From Rhodobacterales bacterium UBA7416 (GTDB lineage: Bacteria > Pseudomonadota > Alphaproteobacteria > Rhodobacterales > Rhodobacteraceae), in contig DKMK01000069.1 in NCBI GenBank assembly GCA_002469545.1, positions 1-12,720 on the forward strand: a DNA stretch of 12,720 nt, given 5' to 3'. Positions 1-7,963 of this stretch are shown here, in pieces. Below the pieces are notes generated by a model that ran no database searches, had not been told where the DNA came from, and worked only from the letters and a program-made list of their open reading frames with translations. The position numbers and the translations under genes are program-made. Numbering within the stretch: the stretch's first letter is position 1; every line of letters starts with the position of its first letter.

Positions 1-5
1 AATGG

Positions 6-659
6 TTAGCCGAGCGCCGTAACCGCGTCGCGGGCCAGTGTTTCAATGGCGTCCCAATCATGTGCCTTAACCGCATCAGACGGTGCCACCCATGATCCGC
101 CAACGCATTTCACATTTGGTGATGCCAAGTATTCAGCGGCATTTGCCAGTGACACACCGCCAGTTGGACAGAATGTGATTTGTGGCAAAGGTGAGGCCAG
201 TGATTTTAGGAATGATGCGCCACCCGCAGCCTGTGCTGGGAAGAATTTTTGCACTGTGTATCCGCGTTCCATCAATGCCATTGCTTCGGATGCGGATGTG
301 GCCCCGGCCAACAGGGGAAGTCCGTTTGCTTCGCATGCGTCGATCAATGCCGCTGTTGCACCAGGTGATACACCGAATGTTGCGCCGGCAGCGACTGCAT
401 TTTCCACATCTTTAGCCGTGATCAAAGTGCCTGCGCCAACGATGCCGCCTTTAATTTTTGCCATTTCTGCGATGGCGTCTAGTGCGCAAGATGTGCGTAA
501 TGTGACTTCGAGTACAGGCAAGCCACCACGTACCAATGCCGCGCCAAGGCCTGCGGAGGCGTTTATGTCGTTCACGACTAACACAGGGATAACGGGTGCC
601 ATTTGACACAATTCGAGATTACGTTTGCTGGCGTCTGGCCCTGTGATTGTTTTTGTCAT
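6..659 (-). CDS. eda: KDPG/KHG aldolase (2-dehydro-3-deoxy-phosphogluconate aldolase)
   Basis: Cleaves 2-keto-3-deoxy-6-phosphogluconate to pyruvate and glyceraldehyde-3-phosphate, the last step specific to the Entner-Doudoroff pathway, in the cytoplasm. The 217-residue length is normal for the class I aldolase family. Visible family marks are the catalytic glutamate in VLEVTLRT (E51), the GAGT turn (75-78), the Schiff-base lysine in VQKFFPA (K138) and the phosphate-binding CPTGGVS segment (164-170). The frame is open well upstream into edd, but I chose the ATG at 659 because AAGGAAG lies about 7 nt before it and family homology starts there. It follows edd by 13 bp and is the last operon gene visible; the stop is 6 bp from the window edge, so further genes of the operon could follow. 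Confidence 0.96.
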   Translation of the reverse strand: MTKTITGPDASKRNLELCQMAPVIPVLVVNDINASAGLGAALVRGGLPVLEVTLRTSCALDAIAEMAKIKGGIVGAGTLITAKDVENAVAAGATFGVSPGATAALIDACEANGLPLLAGATSASEAMALMERGYTVQKFFPAQAAGGASFLKSLASPLPQITFCPTGGVSLANAAEYLASPNVKCVGGSWVAPSDAVKAHDWDAIETLARDAVTALG

Positions 660-672
660 TTGGAGTCTTCCT

Positions 673-2481
673 TTAGAAGTTAAATACAGAGGCGCCTGTC
701 TCTGCTGGGCCAGCGTTTTTGCGAAACAGATCGAACAGTTCACGTCCAAGCCCGATGTCATTTGATGATAAATCTGGGTGGTTGATTTCGCGTGCAAAGA
801 TTGCATTGTCACCAACGGATAATACACCCGTTACTGCGTCCACTGTTACAATATCACCATCTTGGAGGTATGCGATTGGGCCGTTATCCAAAGCTTCGGG
901 CGTTACATGGATGGCAGCGGGAACTTTTCCAGATGCACCTGACATACGCCCGTCTGTGACCAAGGCCACTTTAACTCCACGCTCCTGTAGCACGGCCAAA
1001 CATGGCGTCAAATTGTGAAGTTCAGGCATTCCATTGGCGCGCGGTCCTTGGTAGCGTACGACGACGACGACATCTTTGTCGAATTCACCAGCACGAAAAG
1101 CATCCAAAACCGGTTGCTGATCACGAAACACACGTACGGGTGCTGTGATGATGCGGCGTTCTGGTGCTACGGCCGAAATTTTCATGACTGCAGAGCCAAG
1201 GTTTCCTTTTAGATCGGACAAACCACCCGCTGATTGAAACGGTGTTGCAACGGAAGCGATGATTTTTTCGTTTAGCGCGGTTGTTACACCATCATGCCAA
1301 GCCAATTTACCATCCACCAATTTGGGATCTTTGGTATATTCATTTAGACCACCGCCAACGATAGTTTGTGTGTCGTCATGCAACAGGCCCGCGTTCAGTA
1401 ATTCAGCGATCACCAAGCCAAGGCCACCAGCCGCATGGAAATGGTTCACGTCAGCCAAGCCGTTTGGGTAAACCCGTGTCAGCAATGGTATTGCAGCCGA
1501 CACGGCAGCAAAGTCGGACCAATCCAAAATGATACCGCTGGCGCGCGCCATAGCGATCAAGTGGATTAATAAGTTGGTAGAACCACCAGTGGCCATCAAA
1601 CCAACTATGCCATTCACATATGCCTTTTCGTCCAACACATGTGACACTGGTATATATTCATCGCCAAGGTCGGAAATTTCCAGCGCGCGGCGTGCACCAT
1701 GTTCCGTCAGCGCGTCACGCAACGGTGTGTTTGGGTTGACGAAACTGGAGCCTGGTAAGTGCAGCCCCATGAATTCCATCAACATTTGGTTCGTGTTAGC
1801 CGTGCCGTAGAACGTACAAGTTCCCGGGCCGTGATAACTGGCCATTTCAGATGCCATAAGGTCGAAACGATCTGCCTTGCCTTCGGCGAAGCGTTGACGG
1901 ATTTTAGCCTTTTCATCGTTGCCTTGGCCTGTTGTCATTGGTCCAGCTGGCAAAAAGACCGCTGGTAAATGCCCGAAAGTTGCCGCGGCAATTACCATAC
2001 CAGGAACAATTTTATCGCAAACACCCAGATATACAGTGCTGTCAAAAACGTTGTGAGACAATCCGATGCCGGCGGACATTGCAATTGCATCGCGACTGAA
2101 CAACGATAATTCCATACCTGTTTGGCCTTGGGTAATGCCATCACACATTGCGGGTACACCAGCGGCAACCTGTGCTGTGCCGCCTGCGCGACGTGCTGTA
2201 TCTTTGATCAAGTTTGGGTATTGTTGGAATGGCTGATGCGCCGATAACATATCGTTGTAGGCCGTAATAATTCCGATATTACCGGCCTGCCCCGCGATCA
2301 AACGTTCCTGATCATCAGCCATCGGGGCATAAGCATGTGCTTGGTTACCACAAGTTAGATGCGCACGATTTGGGCCATTTTTACGGGCTGCGTTCATGCG
2401 ATCCAAATAGGCGCTACGGGTTTTGGCAGATCGTTTCGCAATGCGATCCGTTACCTGCGCTAAATCTGAATGTAGGGCCAT
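673..2481 (-). CDS. edd: 6-phosphogluconate dehydratase
   Basis: Dehydrates 6-phosphogluconate to 2-keto-3-deoxy-6-phosphogluconate, the first committed Entner-Doudoroff step; a cytoplasmic iron-sulfur enzyme of the IlvD/Edd family. The 602 residues match the usual length of about 600. Both family signatures are present: CDKIVPG (C155) and LVTDGRMSGASG (508-519). C155 and C222 (GTCTFYGT) are the expected [4Fe-4S] ligands, and the AMCDGITQGQ segment (111-120) is also conserved. Dihydroxyacid dehydratase IlvD is the main alternative, but the Edd-like N-terminus and the position directly before eda argue for Edd. The ATG at 2481 is preceded by TAAGGA about 9 nt upstream. Third gene of the gap-pgl-edd-eda operon, 22 bp after pgl and 13 bp before eda. 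Confidence 0.97.
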   Translation of the reverse strand: MALHSDLAQVTDRIAKRSAKTRSAYLDRMNAARKNGPNRAHLTCGNQAHAYAPMADDQERLIAGQAGNIGIITAYNDMLSAHQPFQQYPNLIKDTARRAGGTAQVAAGVPAMCDGITQGQTGMELSLFSRDAIAMSAGIGLSHNVFDSTVYLGVCDKIVPGMVIAAATFGHLPAVFLPAGPMTTGQGNDEKAKIRQRFAEGKADRFDLMASEMASYHGPGTCTFYGTANTNQMLMEFMGLHLPGSSFVNPNTPLRDALTEHGARRALEISDLGDEYIPVSHVLDEKAYVNGIVGLMATGGSTNLLIHLIAMARASGIILDWSDFAAVSAAIPLLTRVYPNGLADVNHFHAAGGLGLVIAELLNAGLLHDDTQTIVGGGLNEYTKDPKLVDGKLAWHDGVTTALNEKIIASVATPFQSAGGLSDLKGNLGSAVMKISAVAPERRIITAPVRVFRDQQPVLDAFRAGEFDKDVVVVVRYQGPRANGMPELHNLTPCLAVLQERGVKVALVTDGRMSGASGKVPAAIHVTPEALDNGPIAYLQDGDIVTVDAVTGVLSVGDNAIFAREINHPDLSSNDIGLGRELFDLFRKNAGPAETGASVFNF

Positions 2482-2503
2482 GATTGCAGTTCCTTAGGGA
2501 GTT

Positions 2504-3196
2504 TTAATGTGAGAAGTGAACAAGAATTGGACGGTGAACTGTCATCAATGCCTTGATTGGTGCAAGCGCTGGGTTTTCTGTCTGCACCGCGCGTTTAAGC
2601 GCAGTGCGCTTGTCGGCGCCAGTAATAAGCAAGTGCATCTTACGTGACGCACGCAACATTGGCGCCGTCAGAGTTAAACGTGGTTCTGGCTGGCCGTCAG
2701 GATGGACGGCTAAGATGCGGCGATTTTGGGTGTCTATCAATGCTTCGTTTAACCGATCCATCGAAGGGAAAAGGCTGGCGGTGTGCATGTCCAAACCCAT
2801 ACCAACAACGCAAACATCAAATGGGCCAACGTTCGCAAGTTCTGCACCCAATTCGTTCGCAAGTTCGTCAGGCGTCAAGCCTTCTCGCCAGAAAGCAAAA
2901 AACTGTGCTACGGCAGCTTTGTTTTGGATTAAGGCATCACGCACCAACGCGGTGTTTGATCGATCTGACGTTGTTGGAACAAAACGTTCATCACTTAAAA
3001 ACACCATAACGTTCTTCCAATCCAAATCTTGGGTCGAAAGCTCTTGTAGGAATGGCACGGGTGTCGTGCCACCGGGAACGACCAAGCTGGCGGATCCTTT
3101 TGTATCCAAGGCATCACGCAGCTGTTTTGCCACCCGATTTGCCAAGCCACGCATTTGTGTTTCTTTGTCGTCGTAGTCAATAAATTCGATGCTCAT
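2504..3196 (-). CDS. pgl: 6-phosphogluconolactonase
   Basis: Hydrolyses 6-phosphogluconolactone to 6-phosphogluconate, supplying the substrate of Edd. The 230-residue protein belongs to the NagB/6PGL-like sugar isomerase fold. Visible motifs are VVPGGTTP (39-46), WKNVMVFLSDERFVP (60-74), the following SN pair at 80-81, and GMGLDMHTASLFP (132-144). The last motif usually reads GxGxDGHTASLFP; here the Gly before His is Met. The frame extends 14 codons further upstream into gap, but the ATG at 3196 has an AGGGG ribosome-binding site 7 nt before it and starts where family homology starts. It lies 10 bp after gap and 22 bp before edd, so it is almost certainly co-transcribed with both. Confidence 0.95.
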   Translation of the reverse strand: MSIEFIDYDDKETQMRGLANRVAKQLRDALDTKGSASLVVPGGTTPVPFLQELSTQDLDWKNVMVFLSDERFVPTTSDRSNTALVRDALIQNKAAVAQFFAFWREGLTPDELANELGAELANVGPFDVCVVGMGLDMHTASLFPSMDRLNEALIDTQNRRILAVHPDGQPEPRLTLTAPMLRASRKMHLLITGADKRTALKRAVQTENPALAPIKALMTVHRPILVHFSH

Positions 3197-3206
3197 TGTA
3201 GTGCCC

Positions 3207-4205
3207 CTATAATCCGCCCAAGAAGCGCGCTGTATCAATCATCCGATTGGAAAATCCCCATTCGTTGTCGTACCAAGATACGACACGAACCAACCCGTCT
3301 GCGGTGACACAGGTTTGTGGCTGCGCATAATTGCTGGACGTCGTTGTATGATTGAAATCAATCGACACTTTGGGCGCTGTTTCAAAACTTAATACACCCT
3401 TCATATCGCCACTAGCGGCGGTCAACAAGGCGGTATCAATTTCGGCAACTGAGATCGGGCGTTCAGGAGTGAAAACCAGATCAATCATCGACACATTTGG
3501 TGTTGGAACGCGAATTGCGCTTCCTTCAAGTTTGCCAGTCAACTCAGGTAAAACCAGTGAAATCGCACGAGCCGCGCCTGTTGACGTTGGGATCATCGAC
3601 ATCGCCCCCGCACGTGCGCGGTAAAGATCGCGGTGATCTGAATCATGCAAGCTTTGATCACCCGTGTAGGCGTGGATCGTGGTCATATAGCCCGTTTTTA
3701 TCCCACATGTATCATTTAAAACTTTGGCGATTGGAGCCAAGCAATTGGTCGTACACGATCCGTTTGAGACCATCGTATCGTCAGCGGTTAAAATGTCGTG
3801 GTTCACGCCGTAGACAATTGTTTTATCCAGGTCTTTACCTGGGGCGGAAATCAGAACTTTTTTAGCACCCGCAGAAATTAGCTTACCTGCACCAACCTTG
3901 TCAGTGAAGTAACCAGTGCATTCCATTGCGACATCAACACCTGCCAGTGGCAAGTTTGAAGGGTCGCGTTCTGCGGTGACTAAAATGAACTTACCGTTTA
4001 CGTTGAACCCGCCATCGACGACATCCACAGACCCATCGAAGCGGCCATGCACGGAATCAAAACGCAACAAATGTGCCAGTGTTTCGTTTGCTGCCAAGTC
4101 ATTGATGCCGACAATTTCGATGTCGTTGTGGTCGTATTCATAGACGGAACGAAATACAGAGCGGCCGATGCGGCCAAATCCGTTGATGAAGATTTTCAAG
4201 GTCAT
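3207..4205 (-). CDS. gap: Type I glyceraldehyde-3-phosphate dehydrogenase
   Basis: Oxidises glyceraldehyde-3-phosphate to 1,3-bisphosphoglycerate with NAD(P), feeding the triose made by Eda into lower glycolysis. The 332-residue protein has the Rossmann start INGFGRIGR (7-15), the NAD-ribose aspartate in IND (D36), the active site SCTTNC (catalytic C151), the partner H178 in TIHAYTGD, and the C-terminal WYDNEWGFSNR (311-321). The residue pair at 189-190 is Ser-Asp, where strictly NAD-dependent enzymes such as the Bacillus stearothermophilus one carry Leu-Pro; see findings. The frame opens nine codons earlier, but the ATG at 4205 has GGAG 6 nt upstream and matches the usual N-terminus. First gene of the operon, immediately downstream of the palindromic operator. 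Confidence 0.96.
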   Translation of the reverse strand: MTLKIFINGFGRIGRSVFRSVYEYDHNDIEIVGINDLAANETLAHLLRFDSVHGRFDGSVDVVDGGFNVNGKFILVTAERDPSNLPLAGVDVAMECTGYFTDKVGAGKLISAGAKKVLISAPGKDLDKTIVYGVNHDILTADDTMVSNGSCTTNCLAPIAKVLNDTCGIKTGYMTTIHAYTGDQSLHDSDHRDLYRARAGAMSMIPTSTGAARAISLVLPELTGKLEGSAIRVPTPNVSMIDLVFTPERPISVAEIDTALLTAASGDMKGVLSFETAPKVSIDFNHTTTSSNYAQPQTCVTADGLVRVVSWYDNEWGFSNRMIDTARFLGGL

Positions 4206-4229
4206 AGTTGGCTCCAAACCAATTTTACT

Positions 4230-4255
4230 CATTTCCGTTAGCGCTAACGGAAATG
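4230..4255. promoter_or_regulatory. 26-bp perfect palindrome, LacI-family operator
   Basis: A perfect inverted repeat without spacer, half-site CATTTCCGTTAGC followed by its exact complement, centred between 4242 and 4243. The core TTAGCGCTAA has the central GC dinucleotide and symmetric arms expected of a LacI-family operator. It sits 25 bp upstream of the gap start codon and between gap and the divergent LacI-type gene. The inference is that the divergently encoded repressor binds here and blocks the operon promoter, and possibly its own. Confidence 0.85.
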
Positions 4256-4269
4256 GTATTATTTGTCAA
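4241..4269 (-). promoter_or_regulatory. Candidate sigma-70-type promoter of the gap-pgl-edd-eda operon
   Basis: On the minus strand a perfect TTGACA (4269-4264) is followed, at 17 bp, by TAGCGC (4246-4241) as a weak -10 element. The -10 falls inside the palindromic operator, so repressor binding would directly occlude polymerase. The -35 is convincing; the -10 is poor and the assignment of the transcription start near 4234 is an inference. Confidence 0.5.
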
Positions 4270-4344
4270 GTTTCGCCTTTGCGCTCTAAATGATAGTCGC
4301 TCATTCGGACGTGACATCCGTGATCTATGCGTTATGCAGGAGAT

Positions 4345-5349
4345 ATGAAAAGGAATCTGACTTTGAAGGACGTAGCCCATGCGGCTAACGTCAGTGAAAT
4401 GACCGCGTCGCGTGCATTGCGAAACGTGGCCGATGTGTCCGAAGCAACGCGCAAAAAGGTAACCGACGCCGCCGCGGAGTTGGGGTATGTTCCAAATCAG
4501 ATTGCAGGCGCACTCGCCTCTAACAAAGTGAATTTAGTTGGTGTTGTTATCCCATCGGTCAAAAGTTACGTTTTTTCAGAAGTATTGGATGGGATTTCAT
4601 CTACACTGAAGCAATCACAGTTGCGTCCTGTATTTGGGCTTACGGATTATGACCTAGACCAAGAAGCGGAGGTTATTCGCGATATGTTAGCATGGCGTCC
4701 AGCGGGTTTAATCGTGGCAGGTCTGGAACATTCCCCTGCCACACGCAAAATGCTGCATGCAACAGACACGCCCGTTGTGGAAATTATGGACGTTGACGGT
4801 GATGCAATTGATTGCTGTGTCGGGATTTCACATTTTCAAGCTGGATATGATATGGCATTGGCCATCGCGGAAAAAGGCCACCGCATTGTTGGTTTTTTGG
4901 GCACCAAAATGCCATTGGATTTTCGCGCAACGAAACGCTTGGATGGGTTTACGGCTGGTTTGAAATCCAAAGGGATCGAGCTGATTGATCAAGAATTGTA
5001 TTCGTCCGGCTCGACCGTCCGCAAAGGCAAGGAATCCACTGCCGCGATGTTGGGGCGCCATCCAAATTTGGATTGCATATATTGCTCAACGGACGTCATT
5101 GCCATTGGTGCCGTGATGCATTGTATGGCCGCTAATATTTCGATTCCAGACCAGTTGGCGATTGCGGGTTTTAACGCCTTATCCATGGCAGAAGGTTTGC
5201 CAATTGATTTGGCAACAACTGATTCATTGCGGTTCGACATTGGTAAAACTGCCGCCGAAATTATTTTGCAACGCAATCAACCAAGTGCATCCCAAAACAG
5301 CAAACGTATCACATTCACGCCTGCTGTTAAGCAAGGCAACAGCATTTAG
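4345..5349 (+). CDS. LacI/GntR-type transcriptional repressor, likely of the Entner-Doudoroff operon
   Basis: A 334-residue LacI-family regulator. The N-terminal helix-turn-helix spans about residues 7-27 (LKDVAHAANVSEMTASRALR), the hinge helix about 48-60 (YVPNQIAGALAS), and the periplasmic-binding-protein-like effector domain fills the rest, beginning with NLVGVVIPS. The sequence resembles gluconate-type LacI members (GntR of enterobacteria) more than sugar-specific ones, which suggests a sugar-acid or phosphorylated ED intermediate as effector; this is inference. It is divergent from the gap-pgl-edd-eda operon, with the 26-bp palindrome between them. The start is uncertain: an in-frame ATG at 4327 lacks a clear ribosome-binding site, while the ATG at 4345 follows AGGAG by only 2 nt, which is short. 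Both give a complete DNA-binding domain. Confidence 0.92.
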   Translation: MKRNLTLKDVAHAANVSEMTASRALRNVADVSEATRKKVTDAAAELGYVPNQIAGALASNKVNLVGVVIPSVKSYVFSEVLDGISSTLKQSQLRPVFGLTDYDLDQEAEVIRDMLAWRPAGLIVAGLEHSPATRKMLHATDTPVVEIMDVDGDAIDCCVGISHFQAGYDMALAIAEKGHRIVGFLGTKMPLDFRATKRLDGFTAGLKSKGIELIDQELYSSGSTVRKGKESTAAMLGRHPNLDCIYCSTDVIAIGAVMHCMAANISIPDQLAIAGFNALSMAEGLPIDLATTDSLRFDIGKTAAEIILQRNQPSASQNSKRITFTPAVKQGNSI

Positions 5350-5421
5350 CCGCTAATCCTTTTACTTTGAGGTTGTGCCAGCTCGTGCGAGGGTGGCGTT
5401 ATCTTTAGATAAGGAGCGAAA

Positions 5422-5814
5422 ATGATTGATCCAAATGAAATGGCAAAAATTGCCGCAGAGTATACGAAGGCATGGAATTCAGGTTCTGCAGAGGCCGTCG
5501 CATCATTTTATGCACCAGAAGGCCAAATCATTATTAACAAAGGTGAACCTTGGTCAGGTAGATCACGTGTTCAAGATATGGCCGCCGGTTTTTACGCGGA
5601 TGTCCCCGATTTGGTTTTGAATTGTGACGATTTACGTTGCGCAGGGAACCACGCCATTTTTGTTTGGACATTCACGGGGCATGATGCCGCCACGAAAACC
5701 CCCCTGAGCATTCGTGGTTGGGAAGAGTGGGAATTGGGTGAAGACATGAAAGTTATCGCATCACTTGGTTGGTTTGATGCAGACGATTATGCGCGCCAAG
5801 TTGCGGGCACATAA
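5422..5814 (+). CDS. SnoaL/NTF2-like domain protein of unknown function
   Basis: A 130-residue single-domain protein with the look of the SnoaL-like/nuclear transport factor 2 superfamily: an N-terminal helix with AxxYTKAWNSGSAEAVASFYAP, a central GEPWSGRSRVQDM segment, and alternating beta-strands ending in IRGWEEWELGEDMKV and SLGWFDADDY. Such folds serve as small enzymes or ligand-binding modules, and no catalytic residue assignment is possible here. No signal peptide is visible, so it is probably cytoplasmic. A strong AAGGAG lies 5 nt before the ATG. It lies 72 bp downstream of the LacI-type gene in the same direction with no clear terminator between, so it may be co-transcribed with the repressor. 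Confidence 0.85.
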   Translation: MIDPNEMAKIAAEYTKAWNSGSAEAVASFYAPEGQIIINKGEPWSGRSRVQDMAAGFYADVPDLVLNCDDLRCAGNHAIFVWTFTGHDAATKTPLSIRGWEEWELGEDMKVIASLGWFDADDYARQVAGT

Positions 5815-5824
5815 AGGCCCAACG

Positions 5825-5859
5825 TAAAACGACCCCGAAACCGGTGGCATCAGGGTCGT
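5825..5859 (-). terminator. Rho-independent terminator of the helicase gene
   Basis: ACGACCC (5829-5835) pairs with GGGTCGT (5853-5859), a 7-bp stem with a long loop containing a self-complementary ACCGGT. Read on the minus strand, the stem is followed by a TTTT run, so it best fits the helicase gene ending at 5878. It lies between two convergent genes and may also slow transcription from the plus strand, where the downstream T-run is poor. Confidence 0.65.
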
Positions 5860-5877
5860 CATATTAAGTCGGATTAA

Positions 5878-7845
5878 TTAGCGTGATTTTGGTTTACGCA
5901 TCGGTTCTGAACCGTTTGATTTACCTGCTGCATGTTGGCGTGCACGGTTCTTTTTACTGGATGACTTGCCTGCTGGTGGTTTTGGGCCGCGTGATTGGTT
6001 GTCACCGCGACCAGAAGGCTTTGATGCACTACGTGGCTTTGCGGTTTTACCGACAACGGCACCGTCGTGATCTTTTTCGGTCTCTTTAGGGTTTTTCTTA
6101 AAGGTTGGCTTTGCGCCGCCTTTGGGTTTTTTCACGCGCGGTTTGGAATCATCATTCCAATCAATTGGCCCTGATTTTCTGGTTTTGGGAACAAATGTTT
6201 TTTCGCGATCATCTCTGCTGCGTGGTTTTCTGTCTTTACGATCTGATGGTTCAGATCGGCGCGGTGCGCGATCCAGTTTTGGAGCTTTATCCAATTGAAT
6301 CAGTTCTGCGTTGTCTTCCAAGCGCATTGCCGGGCCAACTGCGTTCAGAAATTTTTGAACGGATGCTTGGCGAATTTCAAACAGTGATGCGTCTTCTTGG
6401 ATGCGGATGGCACCCAAATCTTCGCGTGAGATATCACCCATTTTACATAGCATTGGCAACAAGCGACGCGGTTCTGCGTTAACTGCGCGGCCACCTGCCA
6501 CTGAAAACCAAACGCTTGGGCCGAATTCTTGTTTCGGTTTTGTTTTGTCGGCGGCATCTGACAATTCTTCGGGCGCGGTGTGGCGTTCACGGTACAGGCG
6601 CAGATACGCGGCGGCGATTTGTTCAGGTGTGAATGTTTCGCTGAGCTTATCCACCGTTGCCCGATCGGAATCTGCAACAGGCGTGTTCCAATCAGGATTG
6701 GACAACATGCGTTCCTGATCCTTTTCTTTTACCGCTTCGGCGCTGGGTGCGTCATCCCATTCCGCAGTCAGTTTTGCCCAACCTAAAATACGTTCTGCTT
6801 TTCTACGTGCCGTTGGTGGCACGATCAATGCGCTGACGCCTTTACGACCTGCGCGGCCCGTACGGCCAGAACGGTGAAGTAGTGTGTCGTGGCTGGTTGG
6901 CAATTCTGCGTGGATCACCAATTCAAGGTTCGGCAAATCAATGCCACGTGCGGCAACATCAGTGGCGACGCAAACGCGCGCGCGGCCATCACGCATTGCT
7001 TGTAATGCATGTGTGCGTTCTGCTTGTGATAATTCGCCAGACAGTGCAACGACGGAAAATCCGCGGTTTGACAAACGCGTTGTCAGGCGGTTCACCATCG
7101 AGCGTGTGTTGCAAAATACGATTGCATTTGGTGCTTCGTAGTAACGCAAAACGTTGATGATTGCATTTTCGCCGTCACGACCAGCGACGCGAAGTGCGCG
7201 GTAATCAATGTCTGCGTGTTGCGATGATCCGCTAGTGGTCGCAACGCGGGTTGCATTTTTTTGATAGCTTTTCGCAAGTTTAGCGATGGATGCTGGTACG
7301 GTTGCAGAGAACAACAATGTTTGGCGGTTTTCTGGGGCGCTTTCTAGGATGAATTCTAGGTCTTCGCGAAAACCGAGATCCAGCATTTCGTCAGCTTCGT
7401 CCAATACCACTGCCTTTAGTAGGCTAAGATCAATTGAGCCACGCATGATGTGATCGCGCAAGCGCCCTGGTGTTGCGACCACGATATGTGTGCCACGTCC
7501 CAATGCGCGACGTTCGTCGCGCATGTCCATGCCGCCAACTGTTGATGCAACGACTGCGCCTGCTTTTTCATACAGCCATTCCAGTTCGCGTTTAACCTGC
7601 AGTGCCAATTCGCGCGTTGGTGCGATCACCAAAGCAAGCGGCGCGCCAGCGCGTTCGAATACGTCTTTGTCACCCAACAAACCTGGTGCAATAGCCAAGC
7701 CAAAACCTATTGTTTTACCAGATCCCGTTTGCGCAGAAACCAGCAAATCTTGACCTTCGAGTTCTGGCTTTGAAACTTCTTCCTGCACAGCAGTGAGTTG
7801 TGTATATCCGCGCGCTTCCAGCGCCATTGCCAAAGTTTTCTTCAC
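5878..7845 (-). CDS. DEAD-box ATP-dependent RNA helicase with DbpA-type RNA-binding domain and basic tail
   Basis: A 655-residue cytoplasmic RNA helicase, expected to remodel RNA or assist ribosome assembly or cold adaptation. Motifs in order: Q-motif GYTQLTAVQ (13-21), Walker A AQTGSGKT (38-45), PTREL (76-80), TPGRL (125-129), DEAD (149-152), SAT (180-182), IVFCNTR (242-248), ATDVAARGID (294-303) and HRSGRTGRAG (324-333). Residues about 440-505 resemble the DbpA/CsdA C-terminal RRM-like domain, ending IGxI-type as LGAIRIQEDASLFEI. About 140 further residues are a Lys/Arg/Gly/Ser/Pro-rich, probably disordered RNA-binding tail. The frame is open upstream to 7971, but I chose the GTG at 7845 because TAGGA lies 6 nt before it and homology starts there. 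An ATG at 7827 is an alternative. It resembles CsdA/DeaD, but the exact orthologue cannot be named. Confidence 0.93.
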   Translation of the reverse strand: MKKTLAMALEARGYTQLTAVQEEVSKPELEGQDLLVSAQTGSGKTIGFGLAIAPGLLGDKDVFERAGAPLALVIAPTRELALQVKRELEWLYEKAGAVVASTVGGMDMRDERRALGRGTHIVVATPGRLRDHIMRGSIDLSLLKAVVLDEADEMLDLGFREDLEFILESAPENRQTLLFSATVPASIAKLAKSYQKNATRVATTSGSSQHADIDYRALRVAGRDGENAIINVLRYYEAPNAIVFCNTRSMVNRLTTRLSNRGFSVVALSGELSQAERTHALQAMRDGRARVCVATDVAARGIDLPNLELVIHAELPTSHDTLLHRSGRTGRAGRKGVSALIVPPTARRKAERILGWAKLTAEWDDAPSAEAVKEKDQERMLSNPDWNTPVADSDRATVDKLSETFTPEQIAAAYLRLYRERHTAPEELSDAADKTKPKQEFGPSVWFSVAGGRAVNAEPRRLLPMLCKMGDISREDLGAIRIQEDASLFEIRQASVQKFLNAVGPAMRLEDNAELIQLDKAPKLDRAPRRSEPSDRKDRKPRSRDDREKTFVPKTRKSGPIDWNDDSKPRVKKPKGGAKPTFKKNPKETEKDHDGAVVGKTAKPRSASKPSGRGDNQSRGPKPPAGKSSSKKNRARQHAAGKSNGSEPMRKPKSR

Positions 7846-7963
7846 TGCTGATCCTAGCTGTTGCCTGTAGCGTGGTGATCGGGATGACCAGAATCGCATT
7901 TGCGGCTTACAAGTGACGGCGTGTAACCCTTTGATACGGGGATGTACAGCGTACCTATATAGT

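Noticed and set aside
46..606. 186-codon plus-strand open frame opposite eda
   Set aside because: It is antisense to a clear KDPG aldolase, has no recognisable protein character and no ribosome-binding site; a frame shadow of the real gene.
2553..3176. 207-codon plus-strand open frame opposite pgl
   Set aside because: Antisense to a well-supported lactonase; composition is typical of a shadow frame (Ser/Arg/Lys-rich, no motif).
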